NCBI GenBank assembly: GCA_900155495.1
Contig: FTLJ01000400.1
Coordinates: 1 to 64,000, forward strand
Reading direction: 5' to 3'
Source: Porogramme epimiltina
Lineage: Eukaryota > Basidiomycota > Agaricomycetes > Polyporales > Polyporaceae
Length of the DNA: 64,000 nucleotides
Shown here: piece after piece, positions 45,225 to 57,580 of the stretch
How positions within the stretch are numbered: position 1 is the first letter of the stretch
Layout: every line of letters starts with the position of its first letter
Made by a program: the position numbers and the translations under genes
Notes under the pieces: generated by a model
Database searches by the model: none
Seen by the model: only the letters and a program-made list of their open reading frames with translations
Told to the model about the DNA's origin: nothing

Positions 45225-48027
45225 TGATCTACCTCCTTTTCGAAACAGTCAACGACTTGAATGCCCCACTTCCACGCCCCTTAACGACGTCATTCCCAAG
45301 TACCATACTCTCTGCTCTTGTAATACCATTTGTACGACCACTTCAAGTTCCCTCATTCTTTGTATTCCCCGCCGTACACGTACCCATTGTTTTATTACTC
45401 CGTTGTATTACTTAGCCGCCGTTGTATGATAGTATTACTACCCACAACTCCGACATGCTACATGCTGCTCCTCATCCGAATGTTAAATTACCCATCATAA
45501 TTCAAAGTTGGCATTCTGAGAGGTACATGGTCCGGACACGATCAGATGAGGTAGGACAACAAGCACGAAGACGATGCACATACGAAGAAGCTTCTGATAC
45601 GGGTAATAACAGGTTAGCCTTCATGTTCGTGCTTCGCAATCCACACAGGCCATGTTTATGACCCTTGTGTAGCTCTCCGCCATAGGCGATGTTGAGCGCA
45701 ACACTTGACCTGGCCACCGGATCCTCAAACTGGCGCACGCATCTTGGAACACGTCATATGGGCATGTAGAACAGTGATTGTGTCCGCTGAGTATAGTCGT
45801 ACAACAACTAAGGCACTACCTAATCATACAACGACCCCCAAAGCTACCCAATCATACACGTATCGTAAACTGAATGGTGCGTACAGCAGCGTAAAGAATA
45901 ATATGCAGTAGTTTTCAAGAAGCAGAAACGTCCGAAAATTATACCCGCCACGTACGCCACGGAATAGGAGAAGACTGAAACAAGAATCGTAATGACACAA
46001 CCCGATGACGGGCGAGTCCGCGAAGCAGCATATGCATATGTCTGCCGTTGTAATGGCAAACTGGCGATGATTGCCGGATATAGAGCTAGGAAATGACTAC
46101 GCCCTTCGAGGATGGCCAGAGATCCCACGCTAGGCAGGACACGACCGGGCGTTGGCGGGATGGCGGGGTACGAGGGACTGCGCACGTTTTGGTAAAGAGG
46201 ATTGTGTGCGCCTCGGCCGCAGGAAGGGCCTAGTGAGGCCGGTAAAAGAGTGGACGGCGAGCGAGGTCGTTGGAGATGAAGAGGTCGACGGTGGCCAGAG
46301 TCGAAACGAAGAATGAGTGCACCGTCTGGGAGATACCACGTTGGTAAACGGAGCTTAGAGTAAGGCTTGGCTTATTGGAGAACAAGGTGGGCGACTTGTT
46401 CGGGATTGGGTACGGAGAATGAAAACCACGAGGGGAGTAGCGTTCGCATGGAGGCGTAGGTAGAGGGTCCAAAGCATTCTACCGGGTGTATTGAGCGACT
46501 AGGCGAGGGGGAGAAAGAGGTGGGCTTTGAAGGTAGTAGGTGTAAGATCCATGTGAGGGAGATGAAAGAAGGCCGGTTGGCGGCGGTGAATAAATAGTCG
46601 CGAACACAAACGACTGCAGGGGTGTGCCAAAGGGATGTCTAGTGGAGGTTGAGGATGGGTGTGTGGAGAATGGAACCGCAATGAAAGAGGCCGGGTATCT
46701 GAGAAAGATCGAGAGGGAAGTCATGTTCAGAAGGCATGGGGCGCGACGAAGCACTAGTACGAAGTGCGATACGTTGACCAGTATGTTGAATCCTCTTGAG
46801 GACCGGAGAGGCGGCGGAATTGAGACTTGAGTCGAGGAGAGATAAGCTGAGAGACTGGAGCTGAAGTCGGACTGAGGGCGATGGTTGCGTGATGGAACGG
46901 TGAGAGTATGCGTATCTTCTGTAGCGCTAGCCTAGCCGTGGGGGATATAAGAGATTCGGCTGCCGAGGCATATGCGTCGAGGCGGCTGACGGCGGAATAG
47001 TACAGTATCTAGAGAGTGATAGGCCGGAATGCGAAGTTTATAGTCGTTGCGTTGTAGGTGAGAGAGGTATCTGTTTGCGGGTTTACGTGAAGGATAAGTG
47101 CCTAAGGCTATAGCTTTGAGCCGGCTGTAAACTAGTGTCAGCAGCGTGAAGATAAGGTAACAGTAGAGAAACTCGCATCGCATATACTGCATGATAGGAT
47201 ATCCGTTGCAGCGGAGAAGAAATTGCGCGCGAGAGATGATACCGCGACGAAGCAGTAAGAAAGCAAACGCAAAAAGCACTTGGAAAAGAGACCCAGAAGA
47301 GAACCACGGAAGGCCTCGCTTGTTGGATGCTCAGAAGGACAACCCTTCTGGGGCCCGCCGAAGAATAGGCTGTTAAGGCAAGAACCCAGCTAGCGGGTGC
47401 GAGGCAAGGTGATATGGAGGTCAAAGTGAAAGCGAAACAAAGGGAGGGAACGACCTGCACATGGATTATATGCACTTGAAGGAGAACGGTGGCTGACGTA
47501 CCAGGAGCGATCTGGAGGCGGACTGTGTGCCCACTTGTCAGGCCCCACTGAACGGCAACCCTAGATAGTCAGCCAAAATGGGTCAAGTTTGGACACAACA
47601 GGCCATCCAAGGCCGGAGGGTCTGCCGATTACAGTATGCAGCAATATCGTGTTAACAGCTGAGTGGGAGTTCTGAGCGACGTACATACTACACAGTAGTG
47701 GGCGAGCTTCTCCGGCCCTGCGAGCGTCATCCGGAGGTCTGTTCAAATTCATACCATGCCTGCTGCCTGTATCAGCCAGAAATCCGGACGTACATGCCGG
47801 AGCCATCGTGGCTATAGGACGTCTTGAGTTGCGTCATGGTGCGCAATCTGGCTGCGATACGCCTCCAATACGAATTGCTGAGCATTGCTGAGCAAGCATT
47901 AGGTCCCACCGGGCTTTCGGACGCGCTAATAAGTAATCTTGATCCTGTGTGTCTGCCTCTTCCTCTCAGTCAGTTCCTATCGACCTACCCTTCGTCCTGG
48001 CTGTTTGACTCACCGTCAGTTTCCACC
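45225..48027. other. 2.8 kb gene-poor region
   Basis: No supported coding region on either strand. Open frames on the minus strand between 45840 and 47480 are short, Ser/Arg/Pro-rich and lack plausible splice connections. No terminal repeats or reverse transcriptase/transposase pieces were recognised. The right end is the glutathione synthetase promoter. Confidence 0.45.
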
Positions 48028-49742
<1,715 letters not shown>

Positions 49743-49985
49743 TAGACGGGCGTACATATGAACGTAAACGTAGACTGTACGATACGAAGATTACTTCGCC
49801 GCCGGAAATTCAATGTGCACTGTGTTTGTAAAGCTGTAGATTCTACTTAATTTACTTACGACAGTTGCTTCTCCACTCACACTTCTAGATCACGTGCCGG
49901 AGTGATGCTAGTGTGGCGGGCGGTGGCATTGAATGGATTCTCGCGTTTCATTGCCACTTTCCACCACATCCCCCGGGATTTCACT

Positions 49986-50941
49986 ATGTCTTCACGCCAC
50001 GACTATAGAAGAAGAGACAGGAGCTGGGAGCGCGACGAACGTGACAGGGACAGGGACCGTCCTGGATACCGAGGGGGTCGTAGAAGTCGTTCGCGGAGCC
50101 CGCCTAGAAGGGGAGACAGAGACAGACGTGAGCCTGGTACGTCAACGCCTGAAACCCGTTTATTGTTAGGCTCAGCAGCTTCATGTTTCAGACAGAAAGG
50201 ATGTCTACGGACGGGACAGGGGCGACGACCGTCGCGACAGAAGGGACGACAGGCGGGACGACAGACGACGCGACGAACGCGACCGCAGGGACTATGATAG
50301 GGACGGACGGCGGGAGCCTCCTCCTCGTGCCGACGTAGACCGCGAGCGCGAACGAGACCGCCACGACAAGGACAAGCCGGCCGAGCGTGACTCTAAACCC
50401 CCGGCTGCCACAGGATCCTCGACCAGTATGCGAACTTCTGTCCTCGTCGTGTTTTGAGACCAATGAGCACCGTGCTGATCGTGTTCCAGGTACTCCGGGC
50501 GTGGAGTCATCACGTACTGGGGCCCGACAAGACTCCGAGGTACCCACGGACGGTGCAGAGGAAGGAGAGGCTATGGACGCGACCAACGACGACGATGCGG
50601 CCATGATGGCTATGATGGGCATGTCCGGCTTCGGTAGTACTAAGGTGAGCCCCGCTATCCCAAACGCTTCTTGTCCAGTATGTAACCCTTGTTCAGGGAA
50701 AACAAGTCGAAGGAAATCAAGAGGGTAGCGTCGACATCAAGAAGATGCGCACTTGGCGACAATACATGAATCGGTGTGTAGCTGCCTCGTTGTATGTGGT
50801 GGCGCATCCGCTGATCCTTGACGGCTTTCCTCGCACTACAGGCGTGGTGGTTTCAACAGGTTGGTTCTCTTTGTTAGACCTACACATTTCTCCAAATGGC
50901 TGATGCGATTTGTTCGCAGGCCTCTCGACAAGATCAAGTAG
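49986..50941 (+). CDS. U4/U6.U5 tri-snRNP 27 kDa protein (SNRNP27)
   Basis: Component of the spliceosomal tri-snRNP that acts around activation and 5' splice-site choice. Six exons 49986-50136, 50192-50425, 50490-50644, 50697-50773, 50842-50859, 50920-50941 (657 bases, 218 residues). The first half is the RS-like tract of Arg/Asp/Glu/Ser dipeptides. The C-terminus is the conserved domain: MMGMSGFGSTKGKQVEGN, then KKMRTWRQYMNRRGGFNRPLDKIK. The last two exons are 18 and 22 bases. An upstream in-frame ATG (49902) gives an extension without similarity and was not used. Confidence 0.93.
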
Positions 50942-51425
50942 GGTTTGCCTTGTACTTGGACAGTTTGCCGTTCTATCTCCCGATCTTATTACTCTCACAG
51001 TTGAGTCGCGTTTCACCTTTGATGTAAACATGATGGCATACCAAGCAATCTGAATGGGATCAGTTCCTAGAGAGAAGTGAGCCTTTTTCAGCGATCTACG
51101 TATTAGGTGAGTGGGGACATCACATCATCTGAGCTCCGATGCCGCCTTGGAGGCTTGCATATGTTTTTTTAAATACGTACATTAAATAATGCACCGCCGA
51201 ACGCCGCTGTTTTGCTCATGGCTCGGTTGGAACTGCTTTGCATGACGAATATGTGCGTTTGAGTTCGATATATCGTGACAGTAGGTAGTACAAACATGGA
51301 AACTATACGACAACGATGTGCGGGACACGGAAGCAATATGATAATGTGCTCGATTGAAGAAAGAGAGCAGGAAGAGGGTGTACAAACTGAACCGACGCTC
51401 TAGCTTCCCCACACCAACTCAGCAC
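50942..51425. other. Convergent intergenic region
   Basis: 484 AT-rich bases between SNRNP27 and eIF1; no gene seen. Confidence 0.45.
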
Positions 51426-52004
51426 TCAGAAACCGTGGACCTTGATCGTAGCAGCAGAGATGCCCTCTTCGGTGAGGAGTGCCTTGATCTTCTGACGTTG
51501 ATCACCCTGGAGTTGGATGACTTGGCCAGCCTCCTCATCATCGACGAGGGTACCGTTGCAGGCAAATTCCTATAAGAGCGAAGGTCAGACCATTGGTCCC
51601 CATAGTTGGCGAGGCGCCGGTGGGGCGGCACGAGCCGCAGCAGAATCCAACCACTCGCCTTCTTGAAAGCCTTCAACAGCTTCTTGAGGTCATACTCTGC
51701 ACACGCGGCATCATGTATTAGGTTTATGGGTATGGGGATGTCCGGCAGCTTGTGGCGACGCACCTTTGGGAAGGCCCTGGAGCGTAGTCAGGGTCTTGCG
51801 ACCGTTCCGTTGCTGAATACGAATATGGATGTAGTTCGACTGGGACCCGACGTCCTCGGCGGCTCCAAGAGGGTCTCCCTCGTCTGCGAAGGGATCTGGG
51901 GAAGGAAGAGGACGAGTGGTCAGACGCAAGATCGATAAGCGCTGCGGCCACGGCGAGGGGGGAAGCGTGAACGCACCGAAGGTGTTGAAGTTCTGCACGC
52001 TCAT
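51426..52004 (-). CDS. sui1: Translation initiation factor eIF1 (SUI1)
   Basis: Binds near the P-site of the 40S subunit and polices start-codon choice. Four exons read leftwards: 52004-51977, 51895-51764, 51696-51659, 51569-51426 (342 bases, 113 residues, typical for fungi). The short tail MSVQNFNTFDPFADEGD leads to the SUI1 fold: YIHIRIQQRNGRKTLTTLQGLP with the ribosome-contacting basic loop, YDLKKLLKAFKKEFACNGT, and the C-terminal GDQRQKIKALLTEEGI and IKVHGF. The third intron (51658-51570) has a GC donor (AAG|GCGAGT); a GT alternative would break the frame at the conserved KKEFACNGT. A divergent 302-base promoter is shared with the Fyv7-like gene. Confidence 0.97.
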
Positions 52005-52306
52005 GCGACGAGAGGGCCGGTTGCAAGGAAAAGGGAGGAGAAAAAGACTGAGTGGGGAGGGTGGACGGGCTGAGGAAGGATGTTCGAGTCGCGCGCTCGG
52101 AGCCGTTATAAGTACATCGCTTGCGTTATGTAATCGCAGGGCCTTCTCAGCAGCAGTGCTTTTCTGTCTCGGCTCCCCCGCTGACCGCCTCCACCGCGCC
52201 CTCCGCTCGACTCACCTGCTTCTCTCATTTTTCGGCCCACGACTCACGCCGTCACAGCCGGCGCCACCGCCCTGCTTCATAATACCCCCGCCTTGCATCT
52301 GTCAAC

Positions 52307-53014
52307 ATGGCTCCGTCCTCATCCGCCGCAGAGACTCGAGGCGTTAAACGCAAACCGCCCACTTTCCAGCATCTTCCCATCCAACGAGGTGCATCTTATT
52401 CCGGATACAAGGACCATTGCAGCGCGCGTTTCTAACACCCCTGCCCACCATTCGTAGCAAAGAAGCTCAAACGCTCATGGGTAGAAGTGCAAAAGGTGAA
52501 GAGCAAATGGAAAGCCCAAAAACGTAAAGAGGGCCTCGCCGGGCCTCGGGCGCACTTGGAACAGTTAGTAGACGCGGAGCAAGAGCAGAGGCAGGCGGAT
52601 GGAGAGGAAGAAGACCATGTGTCTGAATCCTCTCATAACGATGATCCTGAAGCAGACGAGCAAAGTGACGGTGAAAGCGGAGATGAGTCATCTGAAGATG
52701 AAGCGTCACCGCCTCGCAAGCCCCTTCCTATTTCCAAGCCGAAGTCAAAGAAAGACAAGCCGCCTACAAAAGAGGACGAACGTCCATCCCTTAGAGATCT
52801 CGAACGCCAGGCATATTCACGATCCTCACTTCATACCCACAAGGCGAATCCACTCGGGCGCCATAAGGGAGTGGAAAGCAACAATCGCGGACGCGGTGGA
52901 CGTGGGGGGCGTGGAGGACAGACCGGCAGGGGGCGGGGGAGAGGGAGAGGACAGCCAGACATGGGGTTGCGGATGAAAGCGATGCTGGAGAGAATCAAAC
53001 AAGATTACGCATAA
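52307..53014 (+). CDS. Fyv7-like rRNA-processing protein
   Basis: Exons 52307-52388 and 52458-53014 (639 bases, 212 residues). Fyv7 is a nucleolar factor in early 35S pre-rRNA cleavages of the small-subunit processome. The N-terminus is basic with AKKLKRSWVEVQKVKSKWKAQKRKEG (positions about 28-53), the centre is acidic (Glu/Asp/Ser) and may be CK2-phosphorylated, then a Gly/Arg-rich RGG tract precedes the C-terminal GQPDMGLRMKAMLERIK. That ending matches the family ending of yeast Fyv7 (GQP-x-MG-x-K, then LL-x-KIK). Similarity is confined to the two ends, so the assignment is moderate. Coupling to eIF1 by a shared promoter fits a ribosome role. Confidence 0.72.
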
Positions 53015-53101
53015 CGTTACTCTTGCAACTGCGCGATGGCGGTCGTTGTGTCGGGATAATTGAAGTCAGCGCAACGTCGGGTGTGTTAGTACATCGAAGA
53101 T

Positions 53102-54246
53102 TCAAACCGCCTTATTCTCCTTCCCCTCATCCTCCTCTACTGCCATTGCAACATCCTCTGATCCCTCTTCTTTTGTCGTGGCAGTCTCCGACGTTCCCTT
53201 CACAAATCTTTCCTCCAGAGTTCCGTGTAATGGTCGGGATGTCACCGTCGTTGTTGCGGAGATGGGCTCAATGTGGTCGCTCAGATGTCCCGGTTTAGGA
53301 TCATCTAGTTCATCGACCAGCCCTAGTGCCTTGACGTCCGCGCTATCGTCTGCGGCAGAGATGCCTGCGGCGACGGAGGCTGGCAAAACCAGCGGGCTTG
53401 GAGGCGGGCTGCGTGATTTGGAGCGACGCGCGTCTTCGTGGAGGAACGGGATCGGGGAGAACATGGGAGTATTTGGGGCCGATACGGCGGAGGTGCTGAT
53501 GGATGGGTGGCCGCTTGTGGAGTACGTCCTCTCCACCTCGGTCAAAGGTGGAAACACGTCCCATGTAGAGGTCACAAGGAGCGATTTTTCCATTGCCCTC
53601 AGATACTTCCCCACGTATTTGTAGTGTTGCCGAGGATTTACGCATAGTTCACATATCCGCTGTATTGTGAATGGGGTACTAGCAGACGAATTAATCCCAT
53701 CTCCACAATACCCAAAGGCTACAAAACATACCCATCGAATTCATCCAATTGCGCATAGATCGACTCCTTCATGTTGTCCGCCTCAGACTCGGTGAGATCA
53801 GTTTTGGGGGGCGCAGGGTTTGGGTTGACGAGAATAGGCTCGCGTGTTGGGAATGGAGGAAGTTTCAAACCACCATTAGGGAGTTGTTGAGGCGCCGCAA
53901 TCATTAATGGGGGGCGGGGCTCCCATCGAGGGCCGTCCGCGAGGAATGAAGCGATGTTCTGAAGGGTCTTAGCCTAGGACCGAGAAGCGCGTGTCTCAAA
54001 CGCACCTTCCCCAGCTTATGTTTGATTATGTTCCGTAATAGCGGCCATTCTGTCCTTCGAAGCGCATATCTGTATGGAGAACCGCAGCAAAAGGCGGGCT
54101 AGACGTACTCGACAATGTCCGTAGACGCGATCTTTTCGATGATATCAGCGTGCTCTACACCCTCAATGGAACGTCAGCTCGACAAAACGAACACCACTGT
54201 ACATCGTCCTACCTTCTTTCCACTCGAATGCGGTGCCGTCAGCCAT
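53102..54246 (-). CDS. psy4: Protein phosphatase 4 regulatory subunit 2 (PPP4R2/Psy4)
   Basis: Partner of the PP4 catalytic subunit in DNA-damage recovery (H2A dephosphorylation) and centrosome maturation. Five exons read leftwards: 54246-54213, 54154-54109, 54069-54006, 53958-53732, 53678-53102 (948 bases, 315 residues). The helical core has TEWPLLRNIIKHKLGKNIASFL, then after a Pro-rich linker ADNMKESIYAQLDEFDGTPFTIQRICELCVNP and HYKYVGKYLRAMEKSLLVTSTW, which are the conserved PPP4R2 blocks. The rest is a Ser/Pro/Glu-rich disordered tail. The first exon is short (34 bases), and a more distal start cannot be excluded. It converges on the Fyv7-like gene with 87 bases between stops. Confidence 0.88.
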
Positions 54247-54918
54247 ATGAGCGCGAAAGTGAATGAAGTGATCGTGGTCCGGACGTAAGGAGCGTGTTGA
54301 GAGCGCGTGTCGTGATCGCGCTGCGCACGCGTCCAGTGCTGAGTGCCGCGCTAACAAGGCTTAGCCGGCAGATCTCGATGTTCGGGGAAATGGGCTCGTC
54401 GATCCTCGCGACGTCATGGACACTTGGTTGATATAGCACGGCTGTGAAGAAGTCTGTAGCCTACGGCGACTGCGCTGCCTATGTTGAGGCTTGTGTCCTC
54501 ACACGCCAAGCAGCTAAGTCTGTTCGCTCTCCACGCGTTGCGCATTCAATGGTGTCATGTAGCACTACGTAGTTCATCGGAGACACAGCGCTCCGGGCTG
54601 TGAGCCTTTGGCTGTCCTAGACAAGCCGCTTGAGCATTCGGACCGATGGGGGTCCCTGGGGATGGCCATGGCTCGGCGTACGCGGGTAGACGGGCGCAGT
54701 AAGCGATGCCTGCTCCGTGGTGATGACATATTGCTATTGCCGCGACCCAATCAGCTGGACGTGCCCGGGCCTTCGCCAGATCTGCCGCCATAGCGTCCAC
54801 ACAAAACCGTGAAGACCGATGTGCTTGACGCCTCCCTCCCATCTCCGTCGCCCGGTCCCCTGGCGCTGATTCGTCTTTCTGCCTTCATGCACGCGTAGAT
54901 AAATCTCTGAGTCCGTTG
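54247..54918. other. Divergent spacer between PP4R2 and PAP2 genes
   Basis: 672 bases, no supported gene. Both flanking genes start here. Confidence 0.45.
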
Positions 54919-56564
54919 ATGTCATACACCCGCCTCACCGACGCTGAAGAGTACCCTCTCGCCCCTCTGCAACCCACTCGCACGCATCACGCCCGCTTCG
55001 ATAGTTCCCAGGACTTTGCCACCAGCACCCCCGGAGGATCCCACTCGCAAAGTCGAACCCCCATGAAACGTTACTCCCCCGCCAGAGGTGGCCCCCGCAT
55101 CAGGGCGGTACTGTCGTATGCTCCAGACTGGTGAGTGCTGTCGTCGTCCTGAACGGTGGCGGACGGTCGTGTGACGTCTCCGAAATCAGGATTCTGTGCA
55201 TCGGATTATCGTACGTTCTTCACTCCTCTCATTGCGATTACTACTGAGTGCGGGATACCCCCAGAGTTGGGTTTTTCCTCTTGGACAAGGTGCCCGGGTT
55301 TAAACGCGAGTTTTCATTGACGGATACATCGTACGTCGTGGATCGAGACAATCTTTGAGCTATCGGCTAATGCCTCCCGTAAAGACTACGCCATACGTGA
55401 GCTTGTATCGGCATGATTGGACAGGTTGTTGTGACTGACGTATGTTCCAGGTTTGCCGTGCATGAACGCGTCCCGGTGCGTCTGTCATTCCCCGACAGTT
55501 TATCAAGACAACCAGTATTGACAACACCTTCCCTCCCCCCTGTGCTGTTTAGGACTGGGCGTTATACATAATTTTCGCCGCCGCTCCACTCACGTTGGAA
55601 CCTATCATCAACCTCTTGACCGTTCGCTCTTGGTGGGACTTCCACTGTAGTTGGCTCGGATGTATGACATCACTGCTTGCGCTCGTCGAACGTTAGGACT
55701 GACGTCGGGACAGGGCTTCTGTCGGCATCTATTGCTGGTGGTATCATCCAGATCACGAAGATTACTGTCGGCCGGCCCCGCCCAGGTAAGTTTGTACAGT
55801 TCGTCTTCTGTGAATGCGGACAAACTCAAACCACATTTGTCTCTCACAGACCTAATTGACCGCTGTCAGCCCATGACCGGTGCCGCAGATCCTCCACTAG
55901 GCCTGTCAACGGTGGCTATATGTACCCAGACCGACGTAGCAATCTTGAGGGACGGATTTAGGAGTTTTCCGAGTGGGCACTCCGGCCGTAAGTGTTTTTA
56001 GTTGTTACACCGCCATCGTGCTTAGAATCTCCGTAGTATCCTTCGCGGGTCTGGGCTTCCTAGCCTTTTATTTAGCAGGAAAACTTCACCTCTTCGACCG
56101 GCGCGGTCACACTGTAAGTTTGTTCTTCTCGTGCGCCTCCGCAGCCTGACTTCAATCGATGATAGTTTAAAGCATACTTGTCACTTGTCCCACTCGGGGG
56201 CGCTGCCCTTGTCGCCATCTCCCGTACGATGGATTATCGACACCACTGGCAAGATGTCCTGACGGGCTCTATCCTTGGCATTTCCGTGGCATACTTTGCC
56301 TACCGCCAGTACTACCCACCCTTGAACTCCGAGCATTCTCACATCCCGTATCCCCCTCGCCACGAGCGTGGCGGCAAAGAGATGCCAGAACATCATGGGG
56401 AGACCCCGGAGGGGCCTGTTCTGCCTTTACACAGTAGCGTTCGTGCAAGGCAGGTAGAGGCACGATATTCGGATCGTGTAAGTGAAGATGAACAGGCGGC
56501 GACCCTCCGGCCTCTGTCGCTGAACAGTAACAACGGGCCGAAGGCATCTTCACACCAGGGTTAA
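54919..56564 (+). CDS. PAP2-family lipid phosphate phosphatase (Dpp1/Lpp1 type)
   Basis: Integral membrane enzyme that removes phosphate from diacylglycerol pyrophosphate, phosphatidate or similar lipids. Ten exons 54919-55130, 55190-55210, 55265-55330, 55385-55396, 55451-55475, 55553-55661, 55714-55785, 55850-55987, 56037-56113, 56166-56564 (1131 bases, 376 residues). The three catalytic motifs are complete: K164-x6-R171-P172 (VGRPRPD), P213-S-G-H216 and S263-R264-x5-H270-x3-D274. Six membrane helices surround them. The usual PSGHSS reads PSGHSG. The N-terminal 70 and C-terminal 90 residues are disordered and cytosolic. Exons 2 and 4 have 21 and 12 bases. Close to yeast Dpp1 in motif order; exact substrate is not determined. 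Confidence 0.92.
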
Positions 56565-56861
56565 AGACTATTGTGCCTAGTAGTACATAGGATGACATAC
56601 TAGTCGTCTAGTCATGACCTTCGCACGATGTGCGACTATGTACTCAAATTGGGACTTTCTACGATGATTTCATGGAGCTCTACGAATCTTTATATTCGCT
56701 CCAGACGGTGGGAGAAACCAGGAACTCACACTGCACAAACGAAAGGTGCGTCAAGAGGGTTCATAGGCACGCGATTGTTGTTACAAGGCAGCCGCGTGGC
56801 TCATGGATATGATGGTGGAGCAAGAGATACAAATGACATGCGACTCATGGTAAGACGTGAA

Positions 56862-57307
56862 TTACTTTTGGTACGACCAGACATTGCGGAGGACTGCAAA
56901 GGTTGAAGGTTAATGTTAAATGGTATGGGAAGGAAGGGCGTATCACGCACGGCCAGCCTTGGTCGCCAAGCGGTTCAGGGAGTCGTCGCTCTCGCCCATG
57001 GCACGGACCTGGCCGCAGAGCGCAAAGGTGGTAGAGGTGGAGAGTGCGCGACCCTCGGCGTCGACGTCGCAAACGCTGATCTGGACCGAAGCGTGATCCT
57101 TCGAGGTGATGAGGCGGTCTGGAGTAGCGCAAGAGCGTTAGGAAGGGAGGGGGGGGTCTAGTTGAAGGGGACGAGTGCTCACTGGTCGCCGCGCACTTGC
57201 GGGGGACGTAGAGGTCAACGAGGATACCCTGAAATAGGTCAAAATTGATCAGACTTTCTAGGTCAACATTGCCCAGCAGCGTGCACACGTACCTGATCGT
57301 TCTCCAT
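56862..57307 (-). CDS. rps21: 40S ribosomal protein eS21
   Basis: Small-subunit protein needed for 18S rRNA 3' maturation and 40S stability. Four exons read leftwards: 57307-57293, 57228-57183, 57118-56951, 56893-56862 (261 bases, 86 residues, as in yeast). MENDQGILVDLYVPRKC, TNRLITSKDHASVQI, RAMGESDDSLNRLA and the terminal GLLRNVWSYQK are the family blocks. The last exon of 32 bases restores the conserved ending; reading through the donor would give a shortened protein. The gene starts 273 bases from Gyp7 on the opposite strand. A five-codon first exon is typical for ribosomal-protein genes of basidiomycetes. Confidence 0.97.
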
Positions 57308-57580
57308 GGCTAGAAAGTGGACTTTTGGGTGCGCGGGGCGTCGTCGGCGTCGTTGGCAATGGGCGGGAAAAGTAAGGTTAGAAACTGTACAGTTGCAGAT
57401 CTCTGCTTGTGAGTGTTTGGCATCTTTCCTATCACGGATGCTCCGGAGTTGGCCGCAGCACGTGATATGCCAGGGTATGACGCGCCGCTTATGGCGCGTC
57501 CGAAGCGCCCGCGGCGCAGCGGGCCCAACCCCGGACGCAGCACCTGGCCCAGGCACTTTATATGCACCCATGCTGCTCTG

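Noticed and set aside
45844..47475. Set of Ser/Pro/Arg-rich minus-strand frames
   Set aside because: Mutually overlapping, no plausible introns, no conserved motif.
47824..48027. In-frame N-terminal extension of glutathione synthetase
   Set aside because: No family similarity; the ATG at 48028 gives the expected start before the first conserved block.
49902..49985. Upstream in-frame ATG of SNRNP27
   Set aside because: The extension lacks the RS-type composition that begins at 49986 in the family.
56943..56950. Earlier stop giving a 78-residue S21
   Set aside because: Using the donor at 56950 joins a 32-base exon that restores the conserved family ending, so the read-through stop is intronic.
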